Origin: Parietaria judaica
Taxonomy: Eukaryota; Streptophyta; Magnoliopsida; Rosales; Urticaceae
Direction: 5' to 3'
Assembly: GCA_954871525.1 (NCBI GenBank)
Contig: OX940860.1
Coordinates: 22,104,001-22,168,000, forward strand
DNA: 64,000 nt
Of this stretch, positions 45,904-56,435 are shown in pieces. The first letter of the stretch is position 1. Each line of letters begins with the position of its first letter. Position numbers and translations under genes: made by a program. The notes under the pieces are model-generated. The model searched no databases and had not been told where the DNA came from. It worked only from the letters and a program-made list of their open reading frames with translations.

Positions 45904-46581
45904 TAGGGCTCTAACCGGAGCGGATATCCGGTTTTTCGGAACTATCCGGATCCGCTATCCGAATATCCGGATCCGGTTTTTATTTATAAAAAAAAAAAAA
46001 AAAATAAACCCAACAACGAAGAATTCACGAGGCTCCTTGATCTGGTCCGAACAGCCTGCGAATCAACCCAGCAACGAAATGAATCTGAAATCCATGGAAG
46101 GAAGAGGAAGAGGAAGAGCGACGCACCTGCGAGCTGCCAACCAGAGTGGAAGAGGCGATGGAGTTCGAGGGAGAGGAAGTCGCGAGCACCGGCGCGAGGA
46201 AGAGGCTGACCGGCGCGTTGGAGGTGGCGAACTCGCGAGCGAGGGAGAGGCTGACCGGCGCGTTGGAGGCGGCGAACTCGCGAGCGTGGGAGAGGCGGCT
46301 TGGAGACGAACCCTAGAGGAATGACTAATGAGTGTCGATTGCTTGTAACCCTAGGTAGTTAGTAAAATAAAAAATAAATTAAAAAAATAAAATATTAAAA
46401 TAAACCAGGTTTTAAACCGGATCCGGATATCCGGATTTTTAAATACCAAAACCCTTATCCGAATCCGGTTTTAAATCCGGATCCGGATATCCGTATCCGG
46501 ATTTCGGATTCGGATTTTAAATTCGGATGCGGGTGCGGATGTGGATTTAAAATCGGATTTCGGGTTTTAGTTACAGCCCTA
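45904..46581. mobile_element. Non-autonomous hAT element with GC-rich coding-like core
   Basis: A perfect 8-base target duplication TTATCAAT (45896-45903, 46582-46589) flanks TAGGGCTCTAAC... and ...GTTACAGCCCTA. Subterminal arrays of GGATATCCGGATCCGG-type words on both sides are typical of hAT transposase-binding regions. The core (46037-46324) has an open frame of 95 codons rich in Arg, Gly and Glu that contains a 54-base unit twice (ADRRVGGGELAS repeated). No transposase. Probably mobilised by another hAT element. Confidence 0.9.
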
Positions 46582-46592
46582 TTATCAATACT

Positions 46593-47771
46593 AGGGTTAA
46601 TTGCGGCAAAAATACCCAAATTTTGATCAAACTCTCCACCGTGTATATAATCTTCTTAAATGACGGCAATAGTACCCAAACTATATATTTAGGAGTTGAC
46701 CAACTATTTCCGTCCAAAAATACTGTAGAGCCGTTAGACAGATCCTACGTGGCGAATACACATCGCTGACGAGGCAAATATTTGCCATGTGTACTTGACA
46801 CGTCAGTTTTATAAAAAAAAAAAAAAAAACTCCGAAAATAAGAGCTAAATCGTAAAAGAATAAAGCAAAACAAATGAAAAAGATGAAAACAAATGAAAAC
46901 AAATCATAACATTTAAATAAAAGTAAATTATTAAAAACCCAATAAACCCAACCACATCGATAATGAACCCAAAAAATTAGAGTTCTCTCTCTGTCGGAGA
47001 CGGAGTTTCGGTTGACCTGCTCGGCGGCTTCCTCGGTGCGGCGCCGCGCGCGAGCTGATCGGCCGCGGGATCCCGTAGCGGAGGAGGACGAGGAGGAAAA
47101 AGAGGAAAGAGATGGAGAGGCCGATCGCGAAGAAGTTCCTGAAGAGGAAGTCCTTCACGGCCAATCGCCGATGAGGCTTTCGCGAGAATTTGTACTTGGA
47201 GGTGGACAACGAAGACGACCGAGAGGAGGCAGTGGAAGGGAGGAAAGAGTTTCCCTAGCCGCCTCGCCGCGTCGAGAACGCCGTTGTCGTCTGAGCTGGA
47301 GATCGATGGAAACGAATTAGGTCTTGTTCGACGCCATGATATATCATATCTAGCAAAGCTTGGTGTGATCAATCTGTAGTGTATACTTTAAGTACAGATA
47401 TAGATAGTACAAGACCTGAAATTGGAGAAGGTGTCGACGAAGAAGAGGATGAAGGGAGATGATTTGTTTTCATTTAATTATTTTCAATTTATTTTTATTT
47501 GTTTGGCTTAATTCTCTTACGATTTAATTCTTATGTTTTATTTTTATTTTTTTATGCTGAGGTGTCCAGCACACGTGGTAAATATTTGCCTCGTCAGCGA
47601 GTGGGTATTTGCCACGTTGGAGCAGTCTAACGGTTCTGCAGTGTTTTTGGACGGAAATCATTGGTCAACTCCCGAATCCCGAGTTTGGGTACTATTGCCG
47701 TCATTTACGAAGATTGTATACACGGTAGAGAGTTTGACCAAAGTTTGGGTCTTTTTGCCGCAATTAACCCT
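46593..47771. mobile_element. Long-TIR (Pack-MULE-like) element with a captured gene fragment
   Basis: Begins AGGGTTAATTGCGGCAAAAA and ends with its near inverse, TTTTTGCCGCAATTAACCCT. The arms match for roughly 200 bases each (46593-46800 and 47555-47771). The direct repeat CAATACT flanks it (46586-46592, 47772-47778); 7 bases are certain, the Mutator norm being 8-10. The core at about 46980-47340 is G+C-rich. Its minus strand reads a basic N-terminus and one membrane helix (KYKFSRKPHRRLAVKDFL, then FAIGLSISFLFFLLVLLRYG), the layout of a Golgi type II membrane protein such as a glycosyltransferase. Only that N-terminal piece is present. Source gene not identified. Confidence 0.8.
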
Positions 47772-47778
47772 CAATACT

Positions 47779-48195
47779 ACAATACTACAAGTACAAGTTA
47801 TATAGTAATAGAAGAGAGATATGTGTTGATAGAATTTGTGAAGAAAATGAATAATGATTCGCTTATGTTTCGTGAAAGGAATATATTTGTACACATTCTA
47901 ACATACTTCAACTATCACTAACAGATTATAACGGATCATAATTAATATTAGTTTTTTTTTTTTTTTAACAGTACATACGTCATACGATACCCTCGATTCT
48001 AGTGGCATAACTAGGTCCAACATTTTATAATACACCTTATAATATTTAGAGAATGTGATGGTGAAAATCTCTCATAGAGTAAATAATTGGTGTTAAGAAT
48101 TTCGACCTAAACCCCTAAATAAAAAAATAAAATTGTAAAACTTGACACTTAAAATTATAATGGTTCTTTCCCGATATAAGATATACATCCAGATA
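47779..48195. other. Short intergenic stretch between two long-TIR elements
   Basis: AT-rich, no feature seen. Confidence 0.6.
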
Positions 48196-48867
48196 GGGAA
48201 CATAGCGGCGAAAGTCTCTGACTCTGCATATTTGTTGCAATTAAGTCCCAATACTTAAATTTTGGTGGTAAAAGTCCCTACCGTTAGAATCTTGTTCCAC
48301 ATTAGTCCTTAGGCTGTTGTCATATCGTTAAGTGCCACATTGGCTGCAAACTTGTCATCCATGTCATGTCACCAAAAAACTAAGGCAAAAGTACTAAAAG
48401 TAAAAAATACCGTTAAATCCACATATCATAGTGAAATTAAGCCACATTTTTAATGGATCCACCATTTTGAAAATTCTTGTCGTTTTGTTATTTCTTTGCG
48501 ATTTAATTTTGTCGTTTACATATATTTTAATTTTCTTTCTTGAAATTCTGTAATTAACGCTGGAATTGGATCTATAGCTTACAATGGTGGATCCATAAAA
48601 AAAATGTGGTTTAATTTCACCGCGCTATGCGAATTTAACGGTTTAGAATTTTTTAGTAATTTTTACTTTTGGTATTTTTGCCTTAATTTTTTTGGTGACA
48701 TGGATTACACATATATAGCCAGCGTGACACTTAACAATATGATAACGGTAGGAGAACTGATGTGCAACAAGATTCTAACGGTAGGGACTTTTGCCACTAA
48801 AATTTGAATATAAGGACTTACCTGCAACAAATATACAGAGTTAAGGACTTTCGTCGCTATTTTCCCC
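48196..48867. mobile_element. Long-TIR Mutator-like MITE
   Basis: Ends GGGAACATAGCGGCGAAAGT and the inverse ACTTTCGTCGCTATTTTCCCC. Inverted similarity continues for about 200 bases from each end, including GTCCCTACCGTTAGAATCTT against AAGATTCTAACGGTAGGGAC, a perfect 20-base match. A 9-base target duplication ATCC(A/G)GATA (48187-48195, 48868-48876) has one mismatch. Noncoding. Confidence 0.88.
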
Positions 48868-48965
48868 ATCCGGATATCTAAGAACTCAAAAAAGAAATGA
48901 ACTCTTTGTGACAAACTCAAATAAAGTTGTAATATATAAAAAAAAAATACAGTTATATTCAAAAT

Positions 48966-49037
48966 TCCGATGTCGTCCAGCGGTTAGGATATCTGGCTTT
49001 CACCCAGGGGACCCGGGTTCGATTCCCGGCATCGGAA
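48966..49037 (+). tRNA. tRNA-Glu (anticodon TTC)
   Basis: The acceptor stem TCCGATG pairs with CATCGGA, followed by discriminator A. The D arm has GTCCAGCGGTTAGGAT, the anticodon arm TCTGG-CTTTCAC-CCAGG carries anticodon TTC at 48999-49001, and the T arm reads CCCGGGTTCGATTCCCGG. A and B boxes are intact and there is no intron. Decodes GAA and GAG; tRNA-Glu also starts plastid tetrapyrrole synthesis, but this is a nuclear-type gene. It lies about 480 bases upstream of SGF11 on the same strand. Confidence 0.97.
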
Positions 49038-49038
49038 C

Positions 49039-49044
49039 TTTTTT
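49039..49044 (+). terminator. Pol III T-run terminator
   Basis: Six T residues directly after the tRNA 3' end. Confidence 0.85.
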
Positions 49045-49517
49045 GATAATTTTTTTCTCAGGTTTCTTGGCACACGTGTCAGATAATGATTTGCTTTCTC
49101 AAGAAGCAGAAATAAGCTCAAACGCAATGAATAATTGCCGCTTTCCTTCGCCAAGTTCATCTCCTTCCGCCACTCGAACACCGATGGAAAACCAGACGAA
49201 GAGAGTCCATCTCCATCGCTCCGATTCAGTATTATGATTTCAGATTCCAATTAAGCATCGTTCCTCTTCTTCGATCGGTGAGTCTTCTCTCTCTCTCTCT
49301 CTCGCGATGTTGATCCGCGAGATCGTGATTGCGATTTTCCAAAATCCACTTAGGTTATCGATTCTGTGATACCACAGTATTCGTTTGATCCAATTTAAGC
49401 AAGATTTGGAGCTAATTTGATATCGCTGAAGCATTACTTGTTATTTGCCAGGCGATCGAATTTTACACTGGTTGCACATTGATCGGACTGAACTGGTTCC
49501 ATTGATTCTTAATTGCA

Positions 49518-50795
49518 ATGTCTAATGAGGACAATCTATCACCTCATTCCCAGGTATAGTATGAACATTCTCTTATACTGAAATGAAGTCAAATTTGATT
49601 GGTACTTGTTGATTCAGACGATGAGAGTTCAGTTGTATTGACTTGGTTTTGGGATGTTTGATTTCAGCTTTCGTCTCACTTTTTCGGCGATCTTCTCGAC
49701 TCCATCATCGCTGATGTGGCGTCGGAATGCCATAGAATAGCGAGGCTGGGACTCGACCGCAACCTGGAAGAGGAGGAGGAAGAGATGAGGCTCTCGGCAC
49801 AAGCGAGGTTGCGGGTAGCGGACCCGAGCAACAACAGTGAGGCGAACGGCAAGTACGTGGTCGATATCTTCGGGCAGACGCACCCTTCTGTAGCCAGCGA
49901 ACTCTTTGACTGCATGAACTGTGGTCGGTCCGTCACCGCCGGAAAATTTGCACCTCATTTAGAGAAGTGTATGGGAAAGGTGATCCTCGTTTTTTTAGTT
50001 ACATGACTGTTTTCAATTGTCAAGAATGATATACGTTAAGCAAAAGCGTAGCTAAATCGATAGCGGCAGCGCGATGACCGAAGCGGGCTCATTGAAAAAC
50101 ACGTATCCATTAAATTATTTTAATGGATTGAACTTAATCGACAGTCCATACACAATTTATGGCTGTGCAAAAGAAACTGTAAATCGAAACTTGAATTGGT
50201 AGAGGATGTTAAACAATGTTTTTGGTTTTTCTTTTCCGAGAAAAGATAACTGTGATCGAAAGAGCTAGTGAGTTACTGCTTTCTTTTATGTGGTATCGCG
50301 GTTTCCATTTGTAAAACCACCATGGATAACCGAATTTATGGTTTAGTTTTGAATGACATCCCTCATTGTAAAGCGAAAACAGAAGGCAAAATAGTTAGAT
50401 CTCTCATTACTCTGTGTTCTATTGTTAAATTTAGTTCCACACATGTGTGGAACAGTAGGGTAAATTTAGATCCCTCAATGTTTGCATTGAAGAACCAGGT
50501 TCACCCTTTACACGTATAACCAATAATGCAAACTAATTTAACCGGGTTCCTCCATATATCGCGCGTTGAACAATTTGGGTGAAAACTATTACCCTGACAT
50601 TTTGTTTCTGTCCTTTGCCAGGGTAGGAAGGCCCGGTTGAAGGTGACGAGAAGCAGCACTGCCGCCCAAACCCGGAACTCACGAGGCAGCCCTGCTTCTG
50701 CCTTCTCTAACTCTGCCGGAACCAACCGCTTGTCAAACGGAGCATCTTCCACTCCCGGCGAGGAGTACTCAAATGGGATACACGAGGAGCTGTGA
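49518..50795 (+). CDS. SGF11: SAGA-associated factor 11 (SGF11)
   Basis: Three exons, 49518-49553, 49668-49979 and 50622-50795, GT-AG and in phase, giving 173 aa. The N-terminal helix (LSSHFFGDLLDSIIADVASECHR) is the part that contacts the deubiquitinase module in yeast Sgf11. The Sgf11-type zinc finger follows: CMNCGRSVTAGKFAPHLEKC, with Cys-x2-Cys and His-x3-Cys ligands at about residues 91-110. The basic, Ser/Asn-rich C-terminal tail (GRKARLKVTRSS) ends NGIHEEL. Role: joins the UBP22/ENY2 module that removes ubiquitin from histone H2B, in the nucleus. The 12-codon first exon is chosen because it joins in phase and gives a natural MSNEDNL start after a long 5' UTR that includes a CT repeat at about 49287-49303. 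Confidence 0.92.
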
Positions 50796-51321
50796 AACAG
50801 GTCTGGGATACATGAAAACCTGCCAAAAAAAACTTTTTCTTTTTCTTTCTTCGCTCTTTTCCCCTAACATTTCAAGCACAAGCTGTGTGGTTAACATGAA
50901 TACGATACAATACGCTGCTGTACAAGGAAGAAGAGAAAGAGATGTGACTGATTCTCTTGGAAATTGCGGAATTTTGGCAACTCATCGTGTTGTTTTATGT
51001 TTAGTTAATCTCAATTTTTTTGAAATACCGGCGGTAAAATCAGAAAAAATCGAAAGAGAGGGATAAGATTGAGATGGAAAATAATGCGAGCCTTGTGAGT
51101 TTTGAATATAAACGGCTAAACGAGCAAAATTATGAGTCATAGGTGGAAGCAGAACTCTTTACTACTTCATTGAGAACAAAACGATTGCTCACTAATCAAT
51201 ATGATGTTTACGTTGCTCTTTTATTTGGAAAAATTGCTCATTAAGAACAAAATTATAGGATTTGACAATGACAATGTGACGAGTAGAATAATAATAATAA
51301 AAAAATTGCTAATCTAATCAG
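50796..51321. other. 3' flank of SGF11
   Basis: Contains the SGF11 3' UTR. No other feature seen. Confidence 0.6.
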
Positions 51322-51449
51322 TAGAGCTGCACAAACGTGCATCGCGACCAGTCGCGAACATAGTCGCCAAAATCGCGACTGTTCACGGTCGCGAAGCGTC
51401 GCGAGAATCACGGCCGCGATGCATCGCGATGCATCGCGATGAATCGCGC

Positions 51450-51487
<38 letters not shown>

Positions 51488-51664
51488 CTGCTGTGAGACG
51501 GAGAGGGAGGGAGAGAGAGAGAGAGATATATATATAAATCGCGACTTTTGCCCATATTCGCGATGAATCACGACTTTTGCCGCAAAATCGCGATTGTTCG
51601 CGAACTGAGAAAATTGTTCGCGACTGTTCGCGACTTGTTCTTGCGATTTTAATGTGCAGCTCTA
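51322..51664. mobile_element. hAT-type MITE rich in TCGCGA motifs
   Basis: TAGAGCTGCACA at the left and TGTGCAGCTCTA at the right are perfect inverted repeats. An 8-base duplication CTAAT(C/T)AG with one mismatch flanks it (51314-51321, 51665-51672). TCGCGA or CGCGAC occurs more than ten times on both sides of a GA microsatellite (51450-51482), as expected for transposase-binding sites. Noncoding. Confidence 0.92.
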
Positions 51665-51672
51665 CTAATTAG

Positions 51673-53772
51673 TGACGACGGACCCACGTTATGGCTTGGG
51701 GATGCCATGGACCCCTTCAATCTCCAAAAAATTATAATATAATAAACTTCTATAAACTGATATCGTTAGAACCAAAGAATTTTATTATTTTGTCAAATCT
51801 ATTAATTTATCGAGGGAATATTTAGCCATGTTAGTTACATTCGCAACTATATAAAAGTATTATACTATTGAAGTTATTAATTTAACGATGTTTTATTGTA
51901 TATAGCACCCGGTCAAGTCTCAAAGCTTAGCTAATTAGGTTCCCTCTCAAATCTAAGCCCAATTAAAAGCCTAGTCATGGAATCCTTCTCTTCTCTATTC
52001 TTTTAGTTCAAAGCCTAACTACCATATGTTTTTAGATTTGTGTGTGCGGTGCTGTGGCAACATTGAACATGAATGGGAATACCTAATCAACTTGATTTTT
52101 ATGTACAACATGGTGACTGCCTTTTCCGCAAAATTTTCTTAGAAAGTGTGTAGTAAGGTAGTAGTGTTAAAATTTATAACTTGTTTGAGTTAGGATCGAG
52201 TATGTGAACAAAATCGTTTTGAATTTTAGGTTGATTTGTTATTGATTATTGAATCTTTGATTTAGTTGCCAAATGTACTTTTAGCGACTACGATACTGAT
52301 TTAGACACTTGTTTTTCAGTTTCAAAAATAAGTTAGGAACTAATTTAAAGTTATAGCAATGTGAGGTTAAACTCAACTCGGTCCAAGTCGGTCCAAGTCG
52401 TTGAGTCAAGGAGCGACCATGCCACGTCCACCAGGCCACAACGGTCGACCTGGACACAACGTCAACCATGTCACGGCGACATGGTTACGTCGACCACGAA
52501 CTAGGTCGACCTGGTTGAAGAAGAGCATGAGGTTGATGTGTTTCAATCGACCGACACAAAACTGACACAAAAAGGAAGCAGCGAGATTTGTAAGTATAAT
52601 TGAAGGAGAATATCAACGCTGCGACCTCCAGTTACATTTAAAATCTTTTTGATTTAAGAGATTTGATTGATTAACTTCCTAATTAGTATAAATAGTAGTG
52701 TATGTTTATCATTTTAACATAACGTGTGTAGAGAGACCCTTTTGTAATCTCATTCCTTCTTCTTAATGTATAGAGAATCTTTTCTCCCAAACTTCCCTTT
52801 TTTGTGTGCACTTTACTTTGTGTTCGAGAGAGGTCTTGAAATCTTCGTATACTAGTTTTTCCAACCGGCTTATTGTGATCTCCGTGGTTCCAAGGGCGAG
52901 AAATTGTTATCTCGTATATTTGTTTGGCTAGCTACCGCAGTGTGTGAATATTGTTGGCAAGTCGAAAATAGAATATAAATTTTTTTAAAATAAAATTTTA
53001 ATTTTAAATCACAATAAGAACACTACTCCAACAGCTTCTGCATTATAGAAAAGCACATACATGCCTTAAATGGAATCAGTAAAAGTTTGTGAGGATAAAT
53101 GGATAAAGATGATAAATAAGAGTGGAAAAGACTATTTCATAGAAGATACACAGAACAAACAACCCCCACAAAGCATATAGTAGTACAGTTACATAGTTGC
53201 TGTTCATCGCCACTATCAATCGTCATTCTATCTCTACCGATAAGCTTGACATGCCATGATCATATCAAAACAGATTAATCATCGGAAACTAAACGCACTC
53301 ACTCACAAAACGCCAAACACTTTTCAATGTATCAACTCAACGTTTGCTTTATATATCACTCTGTACTGTAATGCATTTTAATATGTTTGATGCACATTAA
53401 TATGTATCCGTTATTGTTTAGATCACTTTTTCAATTTTATATGATATATATTGTACGACACTACTACATGATCAAACACGACGAAAATTTGCATCAAACA
53501 TATTTGCACCTTATTTTTATTTATTATCGTCCAAAGATCTAACATAAGCCACCTAGCGACTATAATTTATCGATACGGCAATGTTGTAACTACAAGGTTG
53601 AAATATTTGGCCCCTATTTTTTATTCACACGTGGTGGAAAATCAAAACTTTATTGCGACGATACTATCGCCATTATAGGGTATTCGGTGGAATTTTGCTG
53701 CCTAAAAATTTGGCGCTTTTCTAATTCGCTTCTTAAACTTGACACAACACATTTTAAACTTGAATTTCGTTT
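51673..53772. other. Intergenic region with a possible LTR fragment
   Basis: No gene recognised. At 52360-52520 there is dense repetition of GTCGACC and GGTCCAAGTC words. At 52680-52800 there is an LTR-like stretch with a TATA-type AGTATAAATAG and poly-pyrimidine text, but no terminal repeats were found. Confidence 0.4.
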
Positions 53773-53930
53773 TATTAGCATGTATTATTTATTAGTATTT
53801 TAGTCCCTCTTATTTACCTTATTTGCTATTTAGTCCTTTTCCCTTTTATGTATTCATGACATTGTATTATTATTCATTATTCTTCTATGAAGGGTTTCTT
53901 CTTCTCTTCTCCCTCTCTTTGATTTTAACA
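53773..53930 (+). repeat. 5' LTR of the small copia element
   Basis: Very short LTR, AT- and CT-rich. Its 3' end abuts the primer-binding site. Confidence 0.9.
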
Positions 53931-53942
53931 TGGTATCAGAGC
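53931..53942 (+). promoter_or_regulatory. Primer-binding site of the small copia element
   Basis: TGGTATCAGAGC, complementary to initiator tRNA-Met, directly after the LTR. Confidence 0.92.
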
Positions 53943-54414
53943 TACAATCATGATTCTTCGTTGAATGCTTCCGCTTGGGTATGATCTCCTCGTTATGGTC
54001 TCTCTTCGGGTAAGGGTTTGTGAGATTTGGGAGTTTTTGGGTTTGGATTGAATGATTGGGTTTGATCTTGGAGCGGGTTTGGGAGTTTGGGAGATTTCAT
54101 TTGAAGGTTCTTGTTGGGGTTTTTCGATTTTAGGGTTCTTGAGATTTGAGTTTTGCTTGGGTGAGAAACAAAATTCGCGATTCTCGGATTGCAACAACGA
54201 CACTTGGGAAAATTGCATTTGCACTCTCGTTCACCGTTGGATCGTCATGAAACTTTGGCAGATTGTTAGCAACACACAGAGGCGTGTTTTGATCGGTGGA
54301 GATGAGATTTTGAAACTTCTAAGTTTGTCTGACGAGCAGAAACCAGATGGTAAATTTGGAAGAGTTTATTTGATTTCTTAAGATTTTGGCTTTGGATTTC
54401 CTTGTGTTTCAACC

Positions 54415-55524
54415 ATGGCTTGCAATGTTCACTTGGATGGTTTATATTGGAGTTTTTCTGTGAGACATCTTCTAAGCAGGAATCGAATATGGAACAATCT
54501 TTCCAGTAGTCTTATGAAGCGCAAAAGGATCGTTGGAAGGCGTAGTGTTAGGAGTTGTAAGCCAATGAATCAATTGCAATTGCGTGCCTTGTTTGTTGCT
54601 CCTCATGTTGGTTTGTCTTTGTCCAATAATTTTGGTTCGTCAAGCAGATGTTCACCCATCTGGATCTTAGACTCTGGGGCTACTCAACATATGTCTCCCA
54701 ACTTGGCATCATTCGATTGTATGTGCCCTGATTCATCTATATCGATTATGACCGCTGATGGCAGTCCTATGCCATCGGAAGGTATTGGTTCGGTTGTTAC
54801 TCCTCATTTGTCTCTTTCCGATGTTTACTATGTTCCGAATCTTACTCTTAATCTTGCATCAGTCGGTCAAGTGTGTGATTCTATTGGCTCATTGGTTTGT
54901 TTCTCTACTACTGGTTGTTGTGTTTACGACCCGCAGTCTAAGAAAGTGATTGGGACAGGCCGTCGGCAAGGGAAGCTCTATGTTTTGGACGACCTTAAAG
55001 CACCAGATATTGCAGCATCTAGTGTGGATTTGTCTTCTTTTCGTTTAAGTCGTTCTTCTTCTGACTTTTATTTGTGGCACTCTCGTTTGGGACATGTTTC
55101 CGCGTCTCATTTGAAGTATTTAGCTTCTACAGGAGCTCTTGGGCAGTTAAACTTTCATGATATTTCAGATTGTTGTGGATGCAAACTAGCAAAGTTTTCA
55201 GCGCTACCTTTTAATAGAAGTGTTTCATCATCTATTGCTCCTTTCGATCTTGTGCATTCTGATGTGTGGGGACCTGCCCGTATTTCCACAAAAGGGGGTT
55301 CTCGATATTATGTCTCCTTTATTGATGATTTTACGCGCTACACTTGGGTTTATCTTATGAAACGCAGATCGGACTTTCTTGGCATCTTCAATGAATTCAG
55401 AGCTCTTGTTAAAATTCAACATGGTGCCGTTACTAAGTGTTTTCGCTGCGACTTGAGGGGTGAATACACTTCGACAGATTTCTCTCAGTTACTTGCTTCT
55501 GATGGGACTATTCCTCATCTTTAG
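54415..55524 (+). pseudogene. Copia pol fragment: protease, GAG-pre-integrase and partial integrase
   Basis: An open frame of 369 codons. The protease active site is WILDSGATQHM (about residues 83-93). The zinc-binding HHCC part is seen in LWHSRLGHVSASHLK and CCGCKLAKFS. The integrase core starts DLVHSDVWGPARIS (first Asp) and DDFTRYTWVYLM, and the second Asp region reads FRCDLRGEY where GGEY is usual. The frame stops at TAG 55522-55524 at the deletion junction. The third catalytic Glu region and all reverse transcriptase are missing, as is a recognisable gag. Confidence 0.9.
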
Positions 55525-56003
55525 AGCTGCGTGCTTATTCTGACGCTGATTGGGCTGGTGATCCCACGGATCGCAAATCAACTACTGGATTCTGTGTTTT
55601 TCTTGGTGATTCTCTCATCTCTTGGAAGAGTAAGAAACAAGATGTCATTTCTCGATCGTCTACAGAAGCTGAGTATCGTGCTATGGCCTCGACCACTTGT
55701 GAGATTGTTTGGTTGCGCTGGTTACTCTCTGACATGGGTGTTAGCCTTTCTCAACCTACACCATTGCACTGTGATAATCAGAGCGCGATTCAAATTGCGC
55801 GCAATTCATTTTTCCATGAGCGGACCAAGCACATTGAGATTGATTGTCACGTTGTTCGCCACCATCTTCAGACTGGCACCATCACGTTACCATTTGTTTC
55901 TTCCATTTACCAGATTGCTGACTTGTTCACGAAAGCTCACCCCACCTCGCGTTTTCGTTTTTTATCTGACAAACTCTCGATGTTTCTCGCTGTAGCATCG
56001 TGA
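55524..56003 (+). pseudogene. Copia RNase H domain, C-terminal fragment
   Basis: Begins right at the deletion junction in a different frame: AYSDADWAGDP, RKSTTGFCVFLG, SSTEAEYRAMA, CDNQSAIQIARN, HERTKHIEIDCH and QIADLFTK are the standard copia RNase H blocks. The stop at 56001-56003 is just before the polypurine tract. Its frame is open but has no start of its own. Confidence 0.92.
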
Positions 56004-56016
56004 GTTTGCGGGGGGA

Positions 56017-56174
56017 TATTAGCATGTATTATTTATTAGCATTTTAGTCCCTCTTATTTACCTTATTTGCTATTTAGTCCTTTTCCCTTTTATGTATTCA
56101 TGACATTGTATTATTATTCATTATTCTTCTATGAAGGGTTTCTTCTTCTCTTCTCTCTCTCTTTGATTTCAACA
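56017..56174 (+). repeat. 3' LTR of the small copia element
   Basis: Same length as the 5' LTR, with roughly three substitutions by eye. Confidence 0.9.
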
Positions 56175-56201
56175 CGTTCAACCACATCTCGTGCTGCTGC
56201 T

Positions 56202-56435
56202 CAGTGGCAGAACCAGGAATTATGTACCGGGGGGGCTAGATATAATTTTTTTGTCAAAACTTAACTTGAGGGGGTTATATTTAAATGTTGATGACAATTA
56301 AGGGGGGACTTAACTAAAATTTTATATGAAATTACACGAAAAAAAAATAAAAATAGGATATTATTGTACAATATTTTTTTGGAGGGGGTGGTTTGAAGTT
56401 GAACCACCTCCCCTCTTCAAATGCTTCCGCCCCTG
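56202..56435. mobile_element. hAT-type MITE, same family as the one in the bZIP intron
   Basis: Starts CAGTGGCAGAACCAGGAATT; the reverse complement of its end starts CAGGGGCGGAAGC. An 8-base duplication CTG(C/T)TGCT flanks it (56194-56201, 56436-56443). Noncoding. Confidence 0.85.

Larger units (their letters stand above)
53773..56174 (+). mobile_element. Internally deleted Ty1/copia element with 158-base LTRs
   Basis: Two 158-base LTRs (53773-53930, 56017-56174) differ at about three positions. They are flanked by CGTTT/CGTTC, a 5-base duplication with one mismatch. The LTRs begin TATTAG rather than TG, and end AACA. The primer-binding site TGGTATCAGAGC follows at 53931, and a polypurine tract GCGGGGGGAT precedes the right LTR. 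Only protease, the first half of integrase and RNase H remain. Confidence 0.88.

Noticed and set aside
49629..49958. Antisense frames over SGF11 exon 2
   Set aside because: Shadows of the SGF11 exon, which has a clear zinc finger on the plus strand.
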